Positions 1-6,490 are shown, counted from the stretch's first letter. The stretch: 7,063 nt of DNA from an alpha proteobacterium 3107 (GCA_001483205.1 JPPB01000335.1:1-7063); one strand, 5' to 3'. The notes: generated by a model not told the origin, from the sequence alone. Numbers and translations are program-made.

Positions 1-50
1 GGGCGCTGCCCTTCGGACTGTTCGCGCATCTGTTCCCGCAAGGGGAGTGC

Positions 51-70
51 CCCTTATCCGCGGATAAGGG
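51..70. repeat. Perfect 20-bp palindrome upstream of tRNA-Gly
   Basis: CCCTTATCCGCGGATAAGGG equals its own reverse complement over 20 bases. As RNA it would give an 8-bp stem with a CGCG loop. No T-run follows, so it is not a standard intrinsic terminator. Its left arm overlaps a second possible hairpin, AGGGG (41-45) with CCCCT (50-54), so the two cannot form together. It could be a protein-binding site or the end of an upstream transcript. The function is unknown. Confidence 0.6.
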
Positions 71-95
71 CAAGACCTCTGACATATTTTCTCAG

Positions 96-134
96 CCGGG
101 CGGGGTGGTTCAGCCACCGATACGCCATCATACA
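96..134. repeat. REP-like dispersed repeat, copy A
   Basis: Bases 96-127 align without gaps to 4434-4465 with 27 of 32 identical. Shared blocks are CCGGGCGGGG, GCCACCGAT and CGCCA, and both copies then run into ATAC. Both copies lie between genes. This copy does not keep the long hairpin of copy B, but GGTGG (104-108) can pair with CCACC (114-118). It is probably one member of a genome-wide family of intergenic repeats. That is inferred from two copies only. Confidence 0.45.
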
Positions 135-189
135 AAAGCCTGTCCCGTGCCATCAGCCGATACCGTGCCGGGCACACATCATACCCCTC

Positions 190-219
190 TTGACCCCCCC
201 TTTCCCGCCATGTCATAGG
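190..219 (+). promoter_or_regulatory. Possible promoter of tRNA-Gly
   Basis: TTGACC (190-195) matches the -35 consensus at five of six positions. A weak CATAGG (214-219) follows after 18 bases as a possible -10, about 16 bases before the mature tRNA end. Weak -10 boxes are common at stable-RNA promoters in this group. The call depends mainly on the -35 box. Confidence 0.35.
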
Positions 220-234
220 AAGGCCTCAAAACGG

Positions 235-308
235 GCGGGTATGGTGAAATGGTATCACACGAGCCTTCCAAGCTCTTGGTGCGGGTTCGATTCCCGCTAC
301 CCGCTCCA
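235..308 (+). tRNA. tRNA-Gly (anticodon TCC)
   Basis: This is a full cloverleaf. The acceptor stem is GCGGGTA (235-241) with TACCCGC (298-304). The D arm lies at 244-258. The anticodon loop is CTTCCAA (265-271) with TCC at 267-269, and the T arm is GCGGG (281-285) with CCCGC (293-297). The discriminator base is T305 and the CCA tail (306-308) is encoded in the gene. The outermost anticodon-stem pair (C260/T276) is a mismatch and the other four pairs are intact. It should read GGA and GGG glycine codons. No T-rich terminator follows before the next gene. Confidence 0.97.
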
Positions 309-329
309 TCCCCGAACGCGCCACCCCGC

Positions 330-358
330 TTGTCCCGCCTGCACACGCCCTCTATGTA
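330..358 (+). promoter_or_regulatory. Possible promoter of the ABC exporter gene
   Basis: TTGTCC (330-335) and TATGTA (353-358) are separated by 17 bases. They match the sigma-70 -35 and -10 consensus at four and three of six positions. Transcription would begin near 365, about 18 bases before the ATG. Read-through from the tRNA promoter is an alternative, because no terminator separates them. Confidence 0.35.
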
Positions 359-382
359 AGCGGCGGCGGAAAGGGTTCCCAC

Positions 383-2176
383 ATGGCAACCGAGACAACG
401 GCCTTCCCCGAGACGCGGGAAAAGACACGGCGCATCAGCGCCATATCCGGGCTGGCCCCCTTTATCACCCCGTATCGCGGGCAGGTCTTGCTGACCCTTA
501 TGGTGCTGGTTCTGACCGCCTGCCTGTCGCTTGTCCTGCCTTTGGCCGTCCGCCGGGTGGTCGATGGTTTTGGTGCCGAAAACACCGCCCTGCTGGATCA
601 GTATTTTGCCGCCGCGCTGGTCATTGCCGCGCTGCTGGCGGCGGGCACGGGGCTGCGCTATTACCTTGTCACCCGGCTGGGAGAGCGCGTTGTCGCCGAC
701 ATCCGCAAGGCCGTCTTTGACAGGATGATCGGCCAAAGCCCCGAATTTTACGAACGCATAATGACCGGCGAGGTGCTGTCGCGCCTGACCACCGACACCA
801 CGCTCATTCTCTCGGTCATCGGCTCTTCGGTGTCGGTTGCGCTCCGCAATCTGCTGATCCTTGCCGGCGGCATCCTGCTGTTGCTGTGGACCAGCGCCAA
901 GCTCACCGGGCTGGTTCTGCTGATCGTGCCGGTGGTGGTCGTGCCGATCATCGTTCTGGGGCGGCGGCTGAGGGGCCAGAGCCGCATCAGCCAGGATACG
1001 GTCGCGGAAAGCTCCGGCATTGCCTCAGAGGCCCTTCTGGCGATTCCCACCGTGCAGGCCTTCACCCACGAGGCCCTGACCCGCGCCGGTTTCGCCGCCG
1101 CGACCGAGGCCGCCTTCGGGGCCGCGAAAATCCGCATCAAAACGCGGGCGCTGATGACGGTGATCGTGATCTTTCTGGTCTTTTCGGGGGTTGTCGGCGT
1201 CTTGTGGGTCGGCGCGCGGGATGTGCGGGCCGGGGGCATGAGCACCGGGGCGCTGGTGCAGTTCGTGATCTATGCGGTGATGGTGGCCGGAAGTGTCGCC
1301 GCCCTGTCGGAAATCTGGGGAGAGCTGCAACGGGCCGCAGGCGCGACGGAACGCCTGATTGAGCTGCTGACCGCGCGGAACAGGGTGCGCGACCCCGATG
1401 CGCCGCAGGCCCTGCCCGCCCCGGTGCGGGGGGAAATCAGGTTTGAGGATGTGACCTTTCACTATCCGTCACGGGCGCGGGATGTGGCAATCAGGGGCGT
1501 CTCGCTGACCGTTCATCCGGGCGAGACCGTCGCGCTTGTCGGTCCCTCGGGGGCCGGAAAGTCAACCATCCTGCATCTGTTGCTGCGGTTCTATGATCCG
1601 GTAGAGGGCAGGGTGCTGCTTGACGGTGTGGACCTGAAAGCGATGGCCCGGCAGGATTTCCGGCGCGCGATTGCGCTGGTCCCGCAGGAACCGGCGATCT
1701 TTGCCACCACCGCGCGGGAAAACATCCGCTTCGGGCGGCCTGATGCCCCGGATGCCGGGGTTGAGGCCGCCGCCCGCGCCGCCGCCGCCCATGATTTCCT
1801 CTCGGCCCTGCCGGACGGCTATGACAGCCAGGTGGGAGAGCGCGGGGTGATGCTGTCGGGCGGACAGAAACAGCGCATTGCCATTGCCCGCGCGATTCTG
1901 CGCGACGCGCCGGTGTTGTTGCTGGATGAGGCGACATCGGCGCTTGATGCCGAAAGCGAGCGCGCCGTGCAGGGCGCGTTCGACCGCATGTCAAAGGACA
2001 GGACGACCCTTATTGTTGCGCACCGGCTGGCCACGGTCAGGAAAGCGGACCGCATTCTGGTCTTTGACGGCGGGGCCATCGTCGCCGAAGGCACCCATGA
2101 AGAGCTGATCGCGCAGGCGGGTCTGTATGCCCGTCTTGCGCGCCTGCAATTCACCGATGGTCCGGGGGCGGAGTAA
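383..2176 (+). CDS. ABC exporter, fused permease/ATPase (MsbA/ABCB type)
   Basis: This 597-residue protein has one transmembrane domain followed by one nucleotide-binding domain, the normal size and order of a bacterial ABCB-type half-exporter that works as a dimer in the inner membrane. Residues 24-310 hold about six hydrophobic segments (for example 34-54, 72-92, 155-192 and 257-277). In the ATPase domain one sees the A-loop Tyr361, Walker A GPSGAGKST (387-395), Q-loop Gln435, signature LSGGQ (491-495), Walker B VLLLDE (511-516) with catalytic Glu516, D-loop SALD (519-522) and switch His547. All are intact, so it should hydrolyse ATP. The substrate cannot be read from the sequence. MsbA-like lipid flippases and drug or peptide exporters share this layout. 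The ATG at 383 follows GGAAAGGG (368-375) and fits the usual N-terminus. It stands alone, with a tRNA before it and a terminator behind. A partner subunit is not needed, as both ATP-site halves look canonical. Confidence 0.95.
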   Translation: MATETTAFPETREKTRRISAISGLAPFITPYRGQVLLTLMVLVLTACLSLVLPLAVRRVVDGFGAENTALLDQYFAAALVIAALLAAGTGLRYYLVTRLGERVVADIRKAVFDRMIGQSPEFYERIMTGEVLSRLTTDTTLILSVIGSSVSVALRNLLILAGGILLLLWTSAKLTGLVLLIVPVVVVPIIVLGRRLRGQSRISQDTVAESSGIASEALLAIPTVQAFTHEALTRAGFAAATEAAFGAAKIRIKTRALMTVIVIFLVFSGVVGVLWVGARDVRAGGMSTGALVQFVIYAVMVAGSVAALSEIWGELQRAAGATERLIELLTARNRVRDPDAPQALPAPVRGEIRFEDVTFHYPSRARDVAIRGVSLTVHPGETVALVGPSGAGKSTILHLLLRFYDPVEGRVLLDGVDLKAMARQDFRRAIALVPQEPAIFATTARENIRFGRPDAPDAGVEAAARAAAAHDFLSALPDGYDSQVGERGVMLSGGQKQRIAIARAILRDAPVLLLDEATSALDAESERAVQGAFDRMSKDRTTLIVAHRLATVRKADRILVFDGGAIVAEGTHEELIAQAGLYARLARLQFTDGPGAE

Positions 2177-2227
2177 CGCAGCTTTCGGCCCTGATCCCGC
2201 CCGGCGGAACTGTCCAAGCCGCGCTGT

Positions 2228-2250
2228 CCCGCGCCCCGGACGCGGGTTTT
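2228..2250 (+). terminator. Intrinsic terminator after the ABC exporter
   Basis: CCCGCG (2228-2233) pairs with CGCGGG (2241-2246) around a 7-base loop, followed at once by TTTT and a pyrimidine-rich tail. It lies 51 bases after the exporter stop codon and separates it from the acyl-CoA synthetase gene. Confidence 0.7.
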
Positions 2251-2264
2251 GCCTCTTTGCCGGA

Positions 2265-2302
2265 ATGTAAGGGCTTACATTTTCAATGAAAGCGCTTACA
2301 TT
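2265..2302 (+). promoter_or_regulatory. Double operator with embedded promoter before the acyl-CoA synthetase
   Basis: Two 16-bp imperfect palindromes, ATGTAAGGGCTTACAT (2265-2280) and ATGAAAGCGCTTACAT (2286-2301), are each one base from a common perfect form, ATGTAAGCGCTTACAT. Their centres are exactly 21 bp apart, two helical turns, which suits cooperative binding on one DNA face. Even palindromes with a central CG are typical of LacI/GalR-family operators, but the family cannot be assigned surely. A promoter may lie inside: CTTACA (2274-2279), 17 bases, TACATT (2297-2302). Bound repressor would then cover both boxes. No regulator gene is adjacent. Confidence 0.55.
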
Positions 2303-2455
2303 CACGCAGCAGCACCCTGACAGGATCGGGGGGAGTCTGTGATCAATTTTACATCGCCCCGCTATATGCAAAGGTCTTTTCCCGGCACCTGGGCGTGTCA
2401 GGCTTGCGGGATCGGTGATTCGCCGTCATTCTTGCTTGGGGGACATGCTGCGCCC

Positions 2456-2460
2456 GGAGG
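2456..2460 (+). promoter_or_regulatory. Ribosome binding site deciding the start at 2469
   Basis: GGAGG lies 8 bases before ATG 2469. It fixes this ATG as the start in preference to the in-frame GTG at 2415 and ATG at 2445, neither of which has a comparable site. Confidence 0.8.
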
Positions 2461-2468
2461 ATCAAAAC

Positions 2469-4367
2469 ATGGGAAAATTTGCAACCGTTGCGGATCGTGA
2501 CGCCATTGAGGCCGAATCTGCTTGGGCAGATGTTGATCGCCCCGAAACACTTTACGGCTTTCTGACCCGGGCCAAAGAGCGATACGGCAACAGCAACGCC
2601 GTCAGCTTTCAGTTGACTTCCGGCCCGCAGGACAAGGCTGAAACGCTCAACTGGTCAGAGGTTCACGCCGGGGCAACCCGCGCCGCCAACCTGTTTCGCG
2701 CCCTCGGTGTGGGAGAGGAAGATGTGGTCGCCTGTCTGCTTCCCAACTGCACCGAGACGATCCACGCGCTTCTCGGGGGGGCGGTTGCCGGGGTTGTCAG
2801 CCCGATCAACCCGCTGCTGGAGCCGGAACAGATTGCCGCCATCCTGCGCGAAACCGGGGCGAAGGTGCTTGTGACCCTGAAGGCATTTCCGAAAACCGAC
2901 GTGCCGCAAAAGGCGGCGCAGGCGGTGGCGATGGCCCCGAATGTCAAGACGGTGCTTGAAGTTGACCTGCTGCGCTATCTGACGCCGCCCAAACGCTGGA
3001 TCGTGCCGCTCATCCGCCCGAAAAATCCGGTGACCCACAGCGCGCGGGTGCTGGATTTCAACGCCGTGACGGGGCAGCAGAATGCCACGCTCGATTTCCC
3101 CGACAGCACGGGCGACCGGGTGGCGGCCTATTTTCATACCGGCGGGACCACCGGAATGCCCAAGGTGGCGCGGCACCGCTATTCGGGCATGATCTATAAT
3201 GGCTGGCTTGGCCACAAGCTGTTGTTTGCCGAGGGCGATACGGTCATCTGCCCGCTGCCGCTGTTTCACGTCTTTGCCGTCTATGCGGTGCTGATGTCGA
3301 TGATTGCCTCTGGCGCGCATGTGGTCTTTCCGACCCCTGCCGGGTATCGCGGCGAGGGGGTGTTCGACAATTTCTGGAAGCTGATCGAGCGCTGGCGGAT
3401 CACCTTTATCATCACGGTGCCGACGGCGATTTCCGCCCTGATGCAGCGCCCGGTGGATGCGGACCTTTCGTCGCTGAAGGTGGCGTTTTCCGGCTCTGCC
3501 CCCCTGCCGGTAGAGCTGTTCCGCCGGTTCGAGACGGCAACGGGCGTCACCATCGTCGAGGGCTACGGGCTGACCGAAGCAACCTGCCTCGTGTCCTGCA
3601 ACCCGCCGGAGGGCGACCGGAAAATCGGCTCTGTCGGTATTCCGTTCCCCCATACGGACGTGAAGATCATCCGCCACGGGGGGCCGGAGGGCGACGCCCC
3701 CGCCGAATGCGCAACCGATGAGGTGGGGGAGGTCTGCATCGCCAATCCCGGCGTGGTCACCGGCAACACCTACACCGAAACCGACAAGAATCGCGACCTC
3801 TTTCACAATGATGCCTATCTCAGGACCGGCGATCTGGGCCGCCTTGATGCAGACGGGTATTTGTGGATCACGGGCCGGGTGAAGGATCTGATCATTCGCG
3901 GTGGTTACAACATTGACCCGGCAGGGATCGAAGACGCGCTTGCCGGGCACGAAGCGGTTGCCTTTGTCGGTGCCATCGGCCAGCCCGACGCCCATGCGGG
4001 CGAATTGCCCTGTGCCTATGTGGAGCTGGTGGCCGGGGCCGAGGCCGGGGTTGAGGAGCTTCTGGCCCATGCCCGCGCCCATGTTCCCGAACGCGCGGCA
4101 CGCCCCAAATATCTGGAGATCGTCCCGGAATTGCCGAAGACAGCCGTCGGCAAGGTGTTCAAGCCCGAACTGCGCAAGATGGCGATCCGGCGGATTTATG
4201 ATCAGGCCCTGAAGGATGCGGGGGTGGCGGCGCGGGTCGAAACCGTGACGGATGACAGAAAGCTGGGTCTGGTGGCGGTGATCAGCCGGACCGGGGATGA
4301 TGTTTCCGATGACCACCTGAACCAGTGTCTGGGGGTTTATACCCGGCCCTGGAAATGGGCGGAGTAA
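2469..4367 (+). CDS. AMP-forming acyl-CoA synthetase
   Basis: This 632-residue member of the adenylate-forming superfamily (acyl-CoA synthetases, luciferase, NRPS adenylation domains) activates a carboxylic acid with ATP to an acyl-adenylate and transfers it to CoA. Visible motifs: phosphate loop HTGGTTGMPK (223-232), SGSAPLP (341-347), adenine-binding GYGLTE (365-370), TGDLGRLD with ribose-binding Asp455, hinge-region GRVKDLIIRGGYNI (469-482) and the C-terminal PKTAVGK with catalytic Lys562. All key residues are present. The protein is somewhat longer than a typical 520-570-residue family member, with extra residues after the P-loop domain start and a tail of about 60 residues beyond Lys562. 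The chain length or type of acid is not deducible. A fatty or alicyclic/aromatic acid is plausible. It has its own upstream control region with two palindromic operators, suggesting inducible catabolic use. It is a single-gene unit, convergent with cpaB. No standard terminator follows. A 6-bp hairpin at 4396-4411 is the nearest structure. Confidence 0.93.
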   Translation: MGKFATVADRDAIEAESAWADVDRPETLYGFLTRAKERYGNSNAVSFQLTSGPQDKAETLNWSEVHAGATRAANLFRALGVGEEDVVACLLPNCTETIHALLGGAVAGVVSPINPLLEPEQIAAILRETGAKVLVTLKAFPKTDVPQKAAQAVAMAPNVKTVLEVDLLRYLTPPKRWIVPLIRPKNPVTHSARVLDFNAVTGQQNATLDFPDSTGDRVAAYFHTGGTTGMPKVARHRYSGMIYNGWLGHKLLFAEGDTVICPLPLFHVFAVYAVLMSMIASGAHVVFPTPAGYRGEGVFDNFWKLIERWRITFIITVPTAISALMQRPVDADLSSLKVAFSGSAPLPVELFRRFETATGVTIVEGYGLTEATCLVSCNPPEGDRKIGSVGIPFPHTDVKIIRHGGPEGDAPAECATDEVGEVCIANPGVVTGNTYTETDKNRDLFHNDAYLRTGDLGRLDADGYLWITGRVKDLIIRGGYNIDPAGIEDALAGHEAVAFVGAIGQPDAHAGELPCAYVELVAGAEAGVEELLAHARAHVPERAARPKYLEIVPELPKTAVGKVFKPELRKMAIRRIYDQALKDAGVAARVETVTDDRKLGLVAVISRTGDDVSDDHLNQCLGVYTRPWKWAE

Positions 4368-4395
4368 GCCGGGGCCATTGTCGGGATTCTTCTCT

Positions 4396-4411
4396 ACGGC
4401 GGGCGCGCCGT
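4396..4411. other. Short hairpin after the acyl-CoA synthetase
   Basis: ACGGCG (4396-4401) pairs with CGCCGT (4406-4411) around GGCG. No T-run follows on either strand, so it is a weak candidate for transcript-end formation or stabilisation. Confidence 0.3.
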
Positions 4412-4433
4412 GGGGCGCAACCTCGCCTTACGA

Positions 4434-4472
4434 CCGGGCGGGGCGGGTTGGCCACCGATGCGCCAACCATAC
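4434..4472. repeat. REP-like dispersed repeat, copy B
   Basis: This is the second copy of the repeat at 96-134 (27 of 32 bases identical over 4434-4465). Here GGTTGGC (4446-4452) forms a perfect 7-bp stem with GCCAACC (4462-4468) around a 9-base loop. It lies between convergent genes, the usual place for REP-type elements. Confidence 0.5.
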
Positions 4473-4481
4473 GGATGCTCT

Positions 4482-4514
4482 GAAAAGAAAACGGGCACCC
4501 GCGCCGGATGCCCG
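4482..4514 (-). terminator. Intrinsic terminator after cpaB
   Basis: On the minus strand CGGGCA (4514-4509) pairs with TGCCCG (4497-4492) and is followed by TTTTCTTTTC (4491-4482). It lies 64 bases past the cpaB stop codon and ends the minus-strand pilus transcripts. No cpaC gene follows. Confidence 0.75.
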
Positions 4515-4577
4515 CAACCGCAATGTCGTCTGCCGCCTGCCGGGTCAGTCCGGATCAACCCCCCGGCCAGCCCCGGA

Positions 4578-5414
4578 TCAATCCGGGCAGGGAATCCTGA
4601 CCTCGACGGTCTCTGTCCCCCGGCGTGTCCGCGTCGTGCAGACCTGTTCCTTCTGAACCTCCACCGTCTGCTGCTGCTCAATCCCCAACAGCTTGTTCTG
4701 GTCGATCTCCACCGACTGAACCACGGTATCATCCTCCACGCCCACCAGCGCCAGCGACAACCGCCCGCTCGACTGCGCCTGCGCCAGCGCGGCGACCTGG
4801 GTTGGCGTCACCTGCACCGTCACCGTCCGGGCCACCGTCGCCTTGTTCAGGTCTTCATCCGCCGACTGGTCAATCGCAATCAGCCCGACCTGGGTCTCAA
4901 TCAGCTTGGTGATTTCCTGACCCAGCGCCGTCCCGGTCCAGTAAATATCCACATTGTCACCGGGCCGCAGGAACCCCGACACCCCGCTGGTCACGTCAAC
5001 CCGGATCGCAAAGGCCCGCATCCCCGGTTTCAGCCGCGACGTAATCCCCGCATCCTTGCCCGGCTCGGTCACTTTCACCTTCAGAATCGCCTCATCCTTT
5101 TCCATCGACCGGGTGGCGGTGCGAAAGGCGGGGCCGCTCTCGGGGAACAGATCGGTCAGTTCCGCGAATGTGCCTTCGGGAAGCGCCTCGACCGGGAACG
5201 GCACCATGCGCACGTCTTCCTCTGTCAGCCGCTCGCCATAGCGAAACGCCCGGTTGGAAACGTAAACCGGGCTGGTCTCGACCGCCTCGGCGCTGATCGC
5301 ACGCTCTTTTTCCAGCGCGGTTTTATGCGCGCCGACGTAATTTCTTGCCTGATGGACGGCAAAACCGGCCAACCCGACGCCCACCAACAGCACTAGTCCG
5401 AATACCAAACGCAT
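4578..5414 (-). CDS. cpaB: CpaB-like Flp/Tad pilus assembly protein
   Basis: This 278-residue protein has an N-terminal hydrophobic anchor (residues 2-20), then a SAF-like region (about 50-113) and an RcpC/CpaB core (about 125-225) containing GMRAFAIRVD, GFLRPGDNVDIYWTG and the late RTVTVQVTPTQVAALAQAQ stretch. These are typical of CpaB/RcpC proteins, which act in the periplasm with the CpaC/RcpA secretin of Tad (type IVc) pili. The length is usual. The tail has two cysteines (259 and 276) that could form a disulfide. The ATG at 5414 follows an AAAGGAAAGGG ribosome site (5432-5422) seven bases away. The stop codon lies inside a 16-bp inverted repeat (4572-4587). In most tad loci cpaB is followed directly by cpaC. 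Here a terminator follows, so this copy is detached or accessory. No clear sigma-70 promoter is visible in the 235 bases upstream. Confidence 0.9.
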   Translation of the reverse strand: MRLVFGLVLLVGVGLAGFAVHQARNYVGAHKTALEKERAISAEAVETSPVYVSNRAFRYGERLTEEDVRMVPFPVEALPEGTFAELTDLFPESGPAFRTATRSMEKDEAILKVKVTEPGKDAGITSRLKPGMRAFAIRVDVTSGVSGFLRPGDNVDIYWTGTALGQEITKLIETQVGLIAIDQSADEDLNKATVARTVTVQVTPTQVAALAQAQSSGRLSLALVGVEDDTVVQSVEIDQNKLLGIEQQQTVEVQKEQVCTTRTRRGTETVEVRIPCPD

Positions 5415-5649
5415 CTTTGCGCCCTTTCCTTTTGCCCGGCCTGATTCGCAGGGGCCGGAATCGTTTTTGTCTGTTCGGGGTGATACTGGCGGGTAAATGC
5501 GGCGAAAGCATGTCGGGTTAAAGGATTTGACGGCACGGATTCACGGCGCGGGACACGCGACAGGGATTTGCTCTGCCAACCACGGGTTTACCCATCCCGT
5601 TCACCGCGGTTCGCCGGGTCTCTTTCCGGCACCGCGATCATCATGGCCT
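5415..5649. other. Intergenic region between the coiled-coil gene and cpaB
   Basis: These 235 bases hold no convincing gene. A compound hairpin lies at 5605-5636: CGCGGT pairs with ACCGCG, then, across a 2-base bulge, GCCGG with CCGGC around an 8-base loop. It sits 13 bases past the coiled-coil stop but lacks a T-run. A weaker inverted repeat (ACGGG/CCCGT) lies at about 5582-5600. A cpaB promoter is expected here, but only poor matches were seen (for example TATCAC on the minus strand near 5473). Confidence 0.45.
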
Positions 5650-5997
5650 TCACTCGGATAAGCGAGTCTCAATGCGCTCAAGCGTGGTTTCAATCCGATC
5701 CAGCCGCTCGCCGTTCGTATCAAGCGTGGTTTCAATCCGATCCAACCGCCCATTGTTCGCATCAAGCGTGGTTTCAATCCGGGCCAGTCGTTCGCTGTTC
5801 ACGTCAAGCGTGGAATCAATATCCCGGTAGACATAGATCAGGCCCGCGATGATTGCTGCACCGATCGCTATGACCCAGCGAAGATCGCGCTTGATCAGGG
5901 AAACATCTGTAACCCAGCCGCCGGGGTTCCGGTCAGTTCGCTCCACTTCCCGAAGGCGGCGGTCAATGCTCTGCAAGGTGATTTTTTCCTGCGTCAT
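5650..5997 (-). CDS. Small membrane-anchored coiled-coil protein with 14-residue repeats
   Basis: I do not recognise a named family. The 115-residue protein has a charged N-terminus (1-40), one transmembrane segment (about 41-57, WVIAIGAAIIAGLIYVY) and a C-terminal coiled coil (about 60-115). The coil is made of 14-residue units of the form ERLDRIETTLDTNG. Leu, Ile, Leu and Asn fall at 3-4-3-4 spacing, so each unit is exactly two heptads with an Asn in the core, a position that often sets register and oligomer state. Lys/Arg before the membrane segment suggest N-inside, coil-outside topology. There is no cysteine and no catalytic motif. It lies between the pilin genes and cpaB on the same strand, so a periplasmic role near the pilus is possible, but that is inference. 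No ribosome site precedes the ATG, and a promoter lies just in front. Confidence 0.75.
   Translation of the reverse strand: MTQEKITLQSIDRRLREVERTDRNPGGWVTDVSLIKRDLRWVIAIGAAIIAGLIYVYRDIDSTLDVNSERLARIETTLDANNGRLDRIETTLDTNGERLDRIETTLERIETRLSE
5678..5813 (-). repeat. 42-bp tandem repeat inside the coiled-coil gene
   Basis: Units begin at 5678, 5720 and 5762, with a partial fourth at 5804, at an exact 42-bp period. The first 25 bases of the first two units are identical and the third differs by two bases. The period equals 14 codons, so gain or loss of a unit keeps the frame and lengthens or shortens the coil. Confidence 0.9.
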
Positions 5998-6004
5998 ATG
6001 TCAA

Positions 6005-6033
6005 ATACTATGAACCATCGTTGATCAGATCAA
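6005..6033 (-). promoter_or_regulatory. Promoter of the coiled-coil gene, likely leaderless transcript
   Basis: On the minus strand TTGATC (6033-6028), a 17-base spacer and TAGTAT (6010-6005) match the -35 and -10 boxes at four of six positions each. Only seven bases separate the -10 from the ATG at 5997, so transcription would start at or one base before the start codon. The lack of a ribosome site fits this. The -35 lies in an odd palindrome, TTGATC A GATCAA (6021-6033), which could be an operator. Confidence 0.5.
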
Positions 6034-6073
6034 TGCAAAAAGGACAGATTTTTCCCCTTTACAGCCGTGTCCC

Positions 6074-6110
6074 GAAAAGAAGACCCCCGCGAGGAGGGTT
6101 CGGGGGCCTT
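6074..6110 (-). terminator. Intrinsic terminator after the second pilin gene
   Basis: On the minus strand AAGGCCCCCG (6110-6101) pairs with CGGGGGTCTT (6089-6080), with one G-T wobble, and is followed by a T-rich tail (6079-6075). It separates the pilin gene from the coiled-coil gene. Confidence 0.8.
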
Positions 6111-6161
6111 CAGCCGATCATCCGGGGCATGGCACATGCGTCACCCCGGAAAACTGTTCAG
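6101..6161 (-). repeat. Conserved pilin 3' untranslated block, copy 1
   Basis: Bases 6101-6140 are identical to 6519-6558. The rest (6141-6161) matches 6559-6581 with two substitutions and a 2-base gap. It contains a hairpin with outer stem TCCGGGG (6121-6127) with CCCCGGA (6144-6150) and inner stem GCATG (6127-6131) with CATGC (6135-6139), and it runs into the terminator stem. It starts 16 bases after the pilin stop codon. Confidence 0.85.
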
Positions 6162-6177
6162 CGTGTGTCGGGTTATA

Positions 6178-6372
6178 TCAGGTGTTATCGCCGGTATCAA
6201 TGTCTATACCTTCAACCGCATCCTTGATGTTGTCGGCTCCGGTATCGGTTGCTACCGTTATCCCGGCCATGACACCGATGGTCAGGGCCACGACTGCGGC
6301 GGTCAGAACCACCCAGTCAACCGTGACCGCACCGGTATCGTCGGAAATGAATCTGCGAATGGGGTGAATCAT
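6178..6372 (-). CDS. Flp-like type IVb pilin, second of two paralogues
   Basis: This 64-residue prepilin has a short positively charged leader (MIHPIRRFISDDTG, 14 residues) ending in Gly, then a mature 50-residue chain starting AVTVDWVVLTAAVVAL with a long hydrophobic segment, and an acidic tail ending DIDTGDNT. Flp pilins are cut after this Gly by the TadV/CpaA peptidase and form thin adhesive pili. The usual Glu5-Tyr6 of mature Flp is Asp5-Trp6 here, in both paralogues. The ATG at 6372 has a GGGAG ribosome site (6383-6379) six bases away, which rules out the longer in-frame reading upstream. It shares 37 of 50 mature residues with the neighbouring pilin. It is flanked by terminators on both sides, so it is probably a single-gene transcript. 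A weak promoter may be TTGTCC (6442-6437) with GTAAAG (6419-6414). Confidence 0.85.
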   Translation of the reverse strand: MIHPIRRFISDDTGAVTVDWVVLTAAVVALTIGVMAGITVATDTGADNIKDAVEGIDIDTGDNT

Positions 6373-6490
6373 TTGTCTCTCCCTGCGGCACTGCACCGCG
6401 CCTTTCCCTTGTTCTTTACCATTGTGGCGAAAGGTTGGACAATCTGCGCCGGTTTTGCGAAAATGTTGCTCAGCCATGACCGTCTGCCTG

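Noticed and set aside
1..67. Tail of a protein gene entering from the left (one frame ends TAA at 65-67, another stays open to about 230)
   Set aside because: Too short to recognise any family and more than one frame is possible, so it cannot be supported.
2415..2468. Upstream GTG (2415) or ATG (2445) start for the acyl-CoA synthetase
   Set aside because: The extra 18 residues look unlike family N-termini and neither start has a good ribosome site; GGAGG points to ATG 2469.
2655..4316. Long open frame of 553 codons on the minus strand
   Set aside because: It is antisense to the acyl-CoA synthetase, whose motifs are complete; the His/Arg/Gly-rich product is the usual antisense artefact of GC-rich codons.
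4410..5396. Open frame of 328 codons on the plus strand
   Set aside because: It lies antisense over cpaB, with Pro/Arg/His-rich low-complexity translation and no ribosome site; CpaB is the real gene.
5431..5580. Sigma-70 promoter for cpaB
   Set aside because: The best pairs match too few consensus bases; TTGACG on the plus strand (near 5526) has no -10 and no gene ahead of it.
5678..5813. CRISPR-like array: repeats containing GTTTCAATCC at regular spacing
   Set aside because: The period is exactly 42 bp, the between-repeat parts also resemble each other and encode the same 14-residue coiled-coil unit, and the frame stays open. It is a protein repeat.
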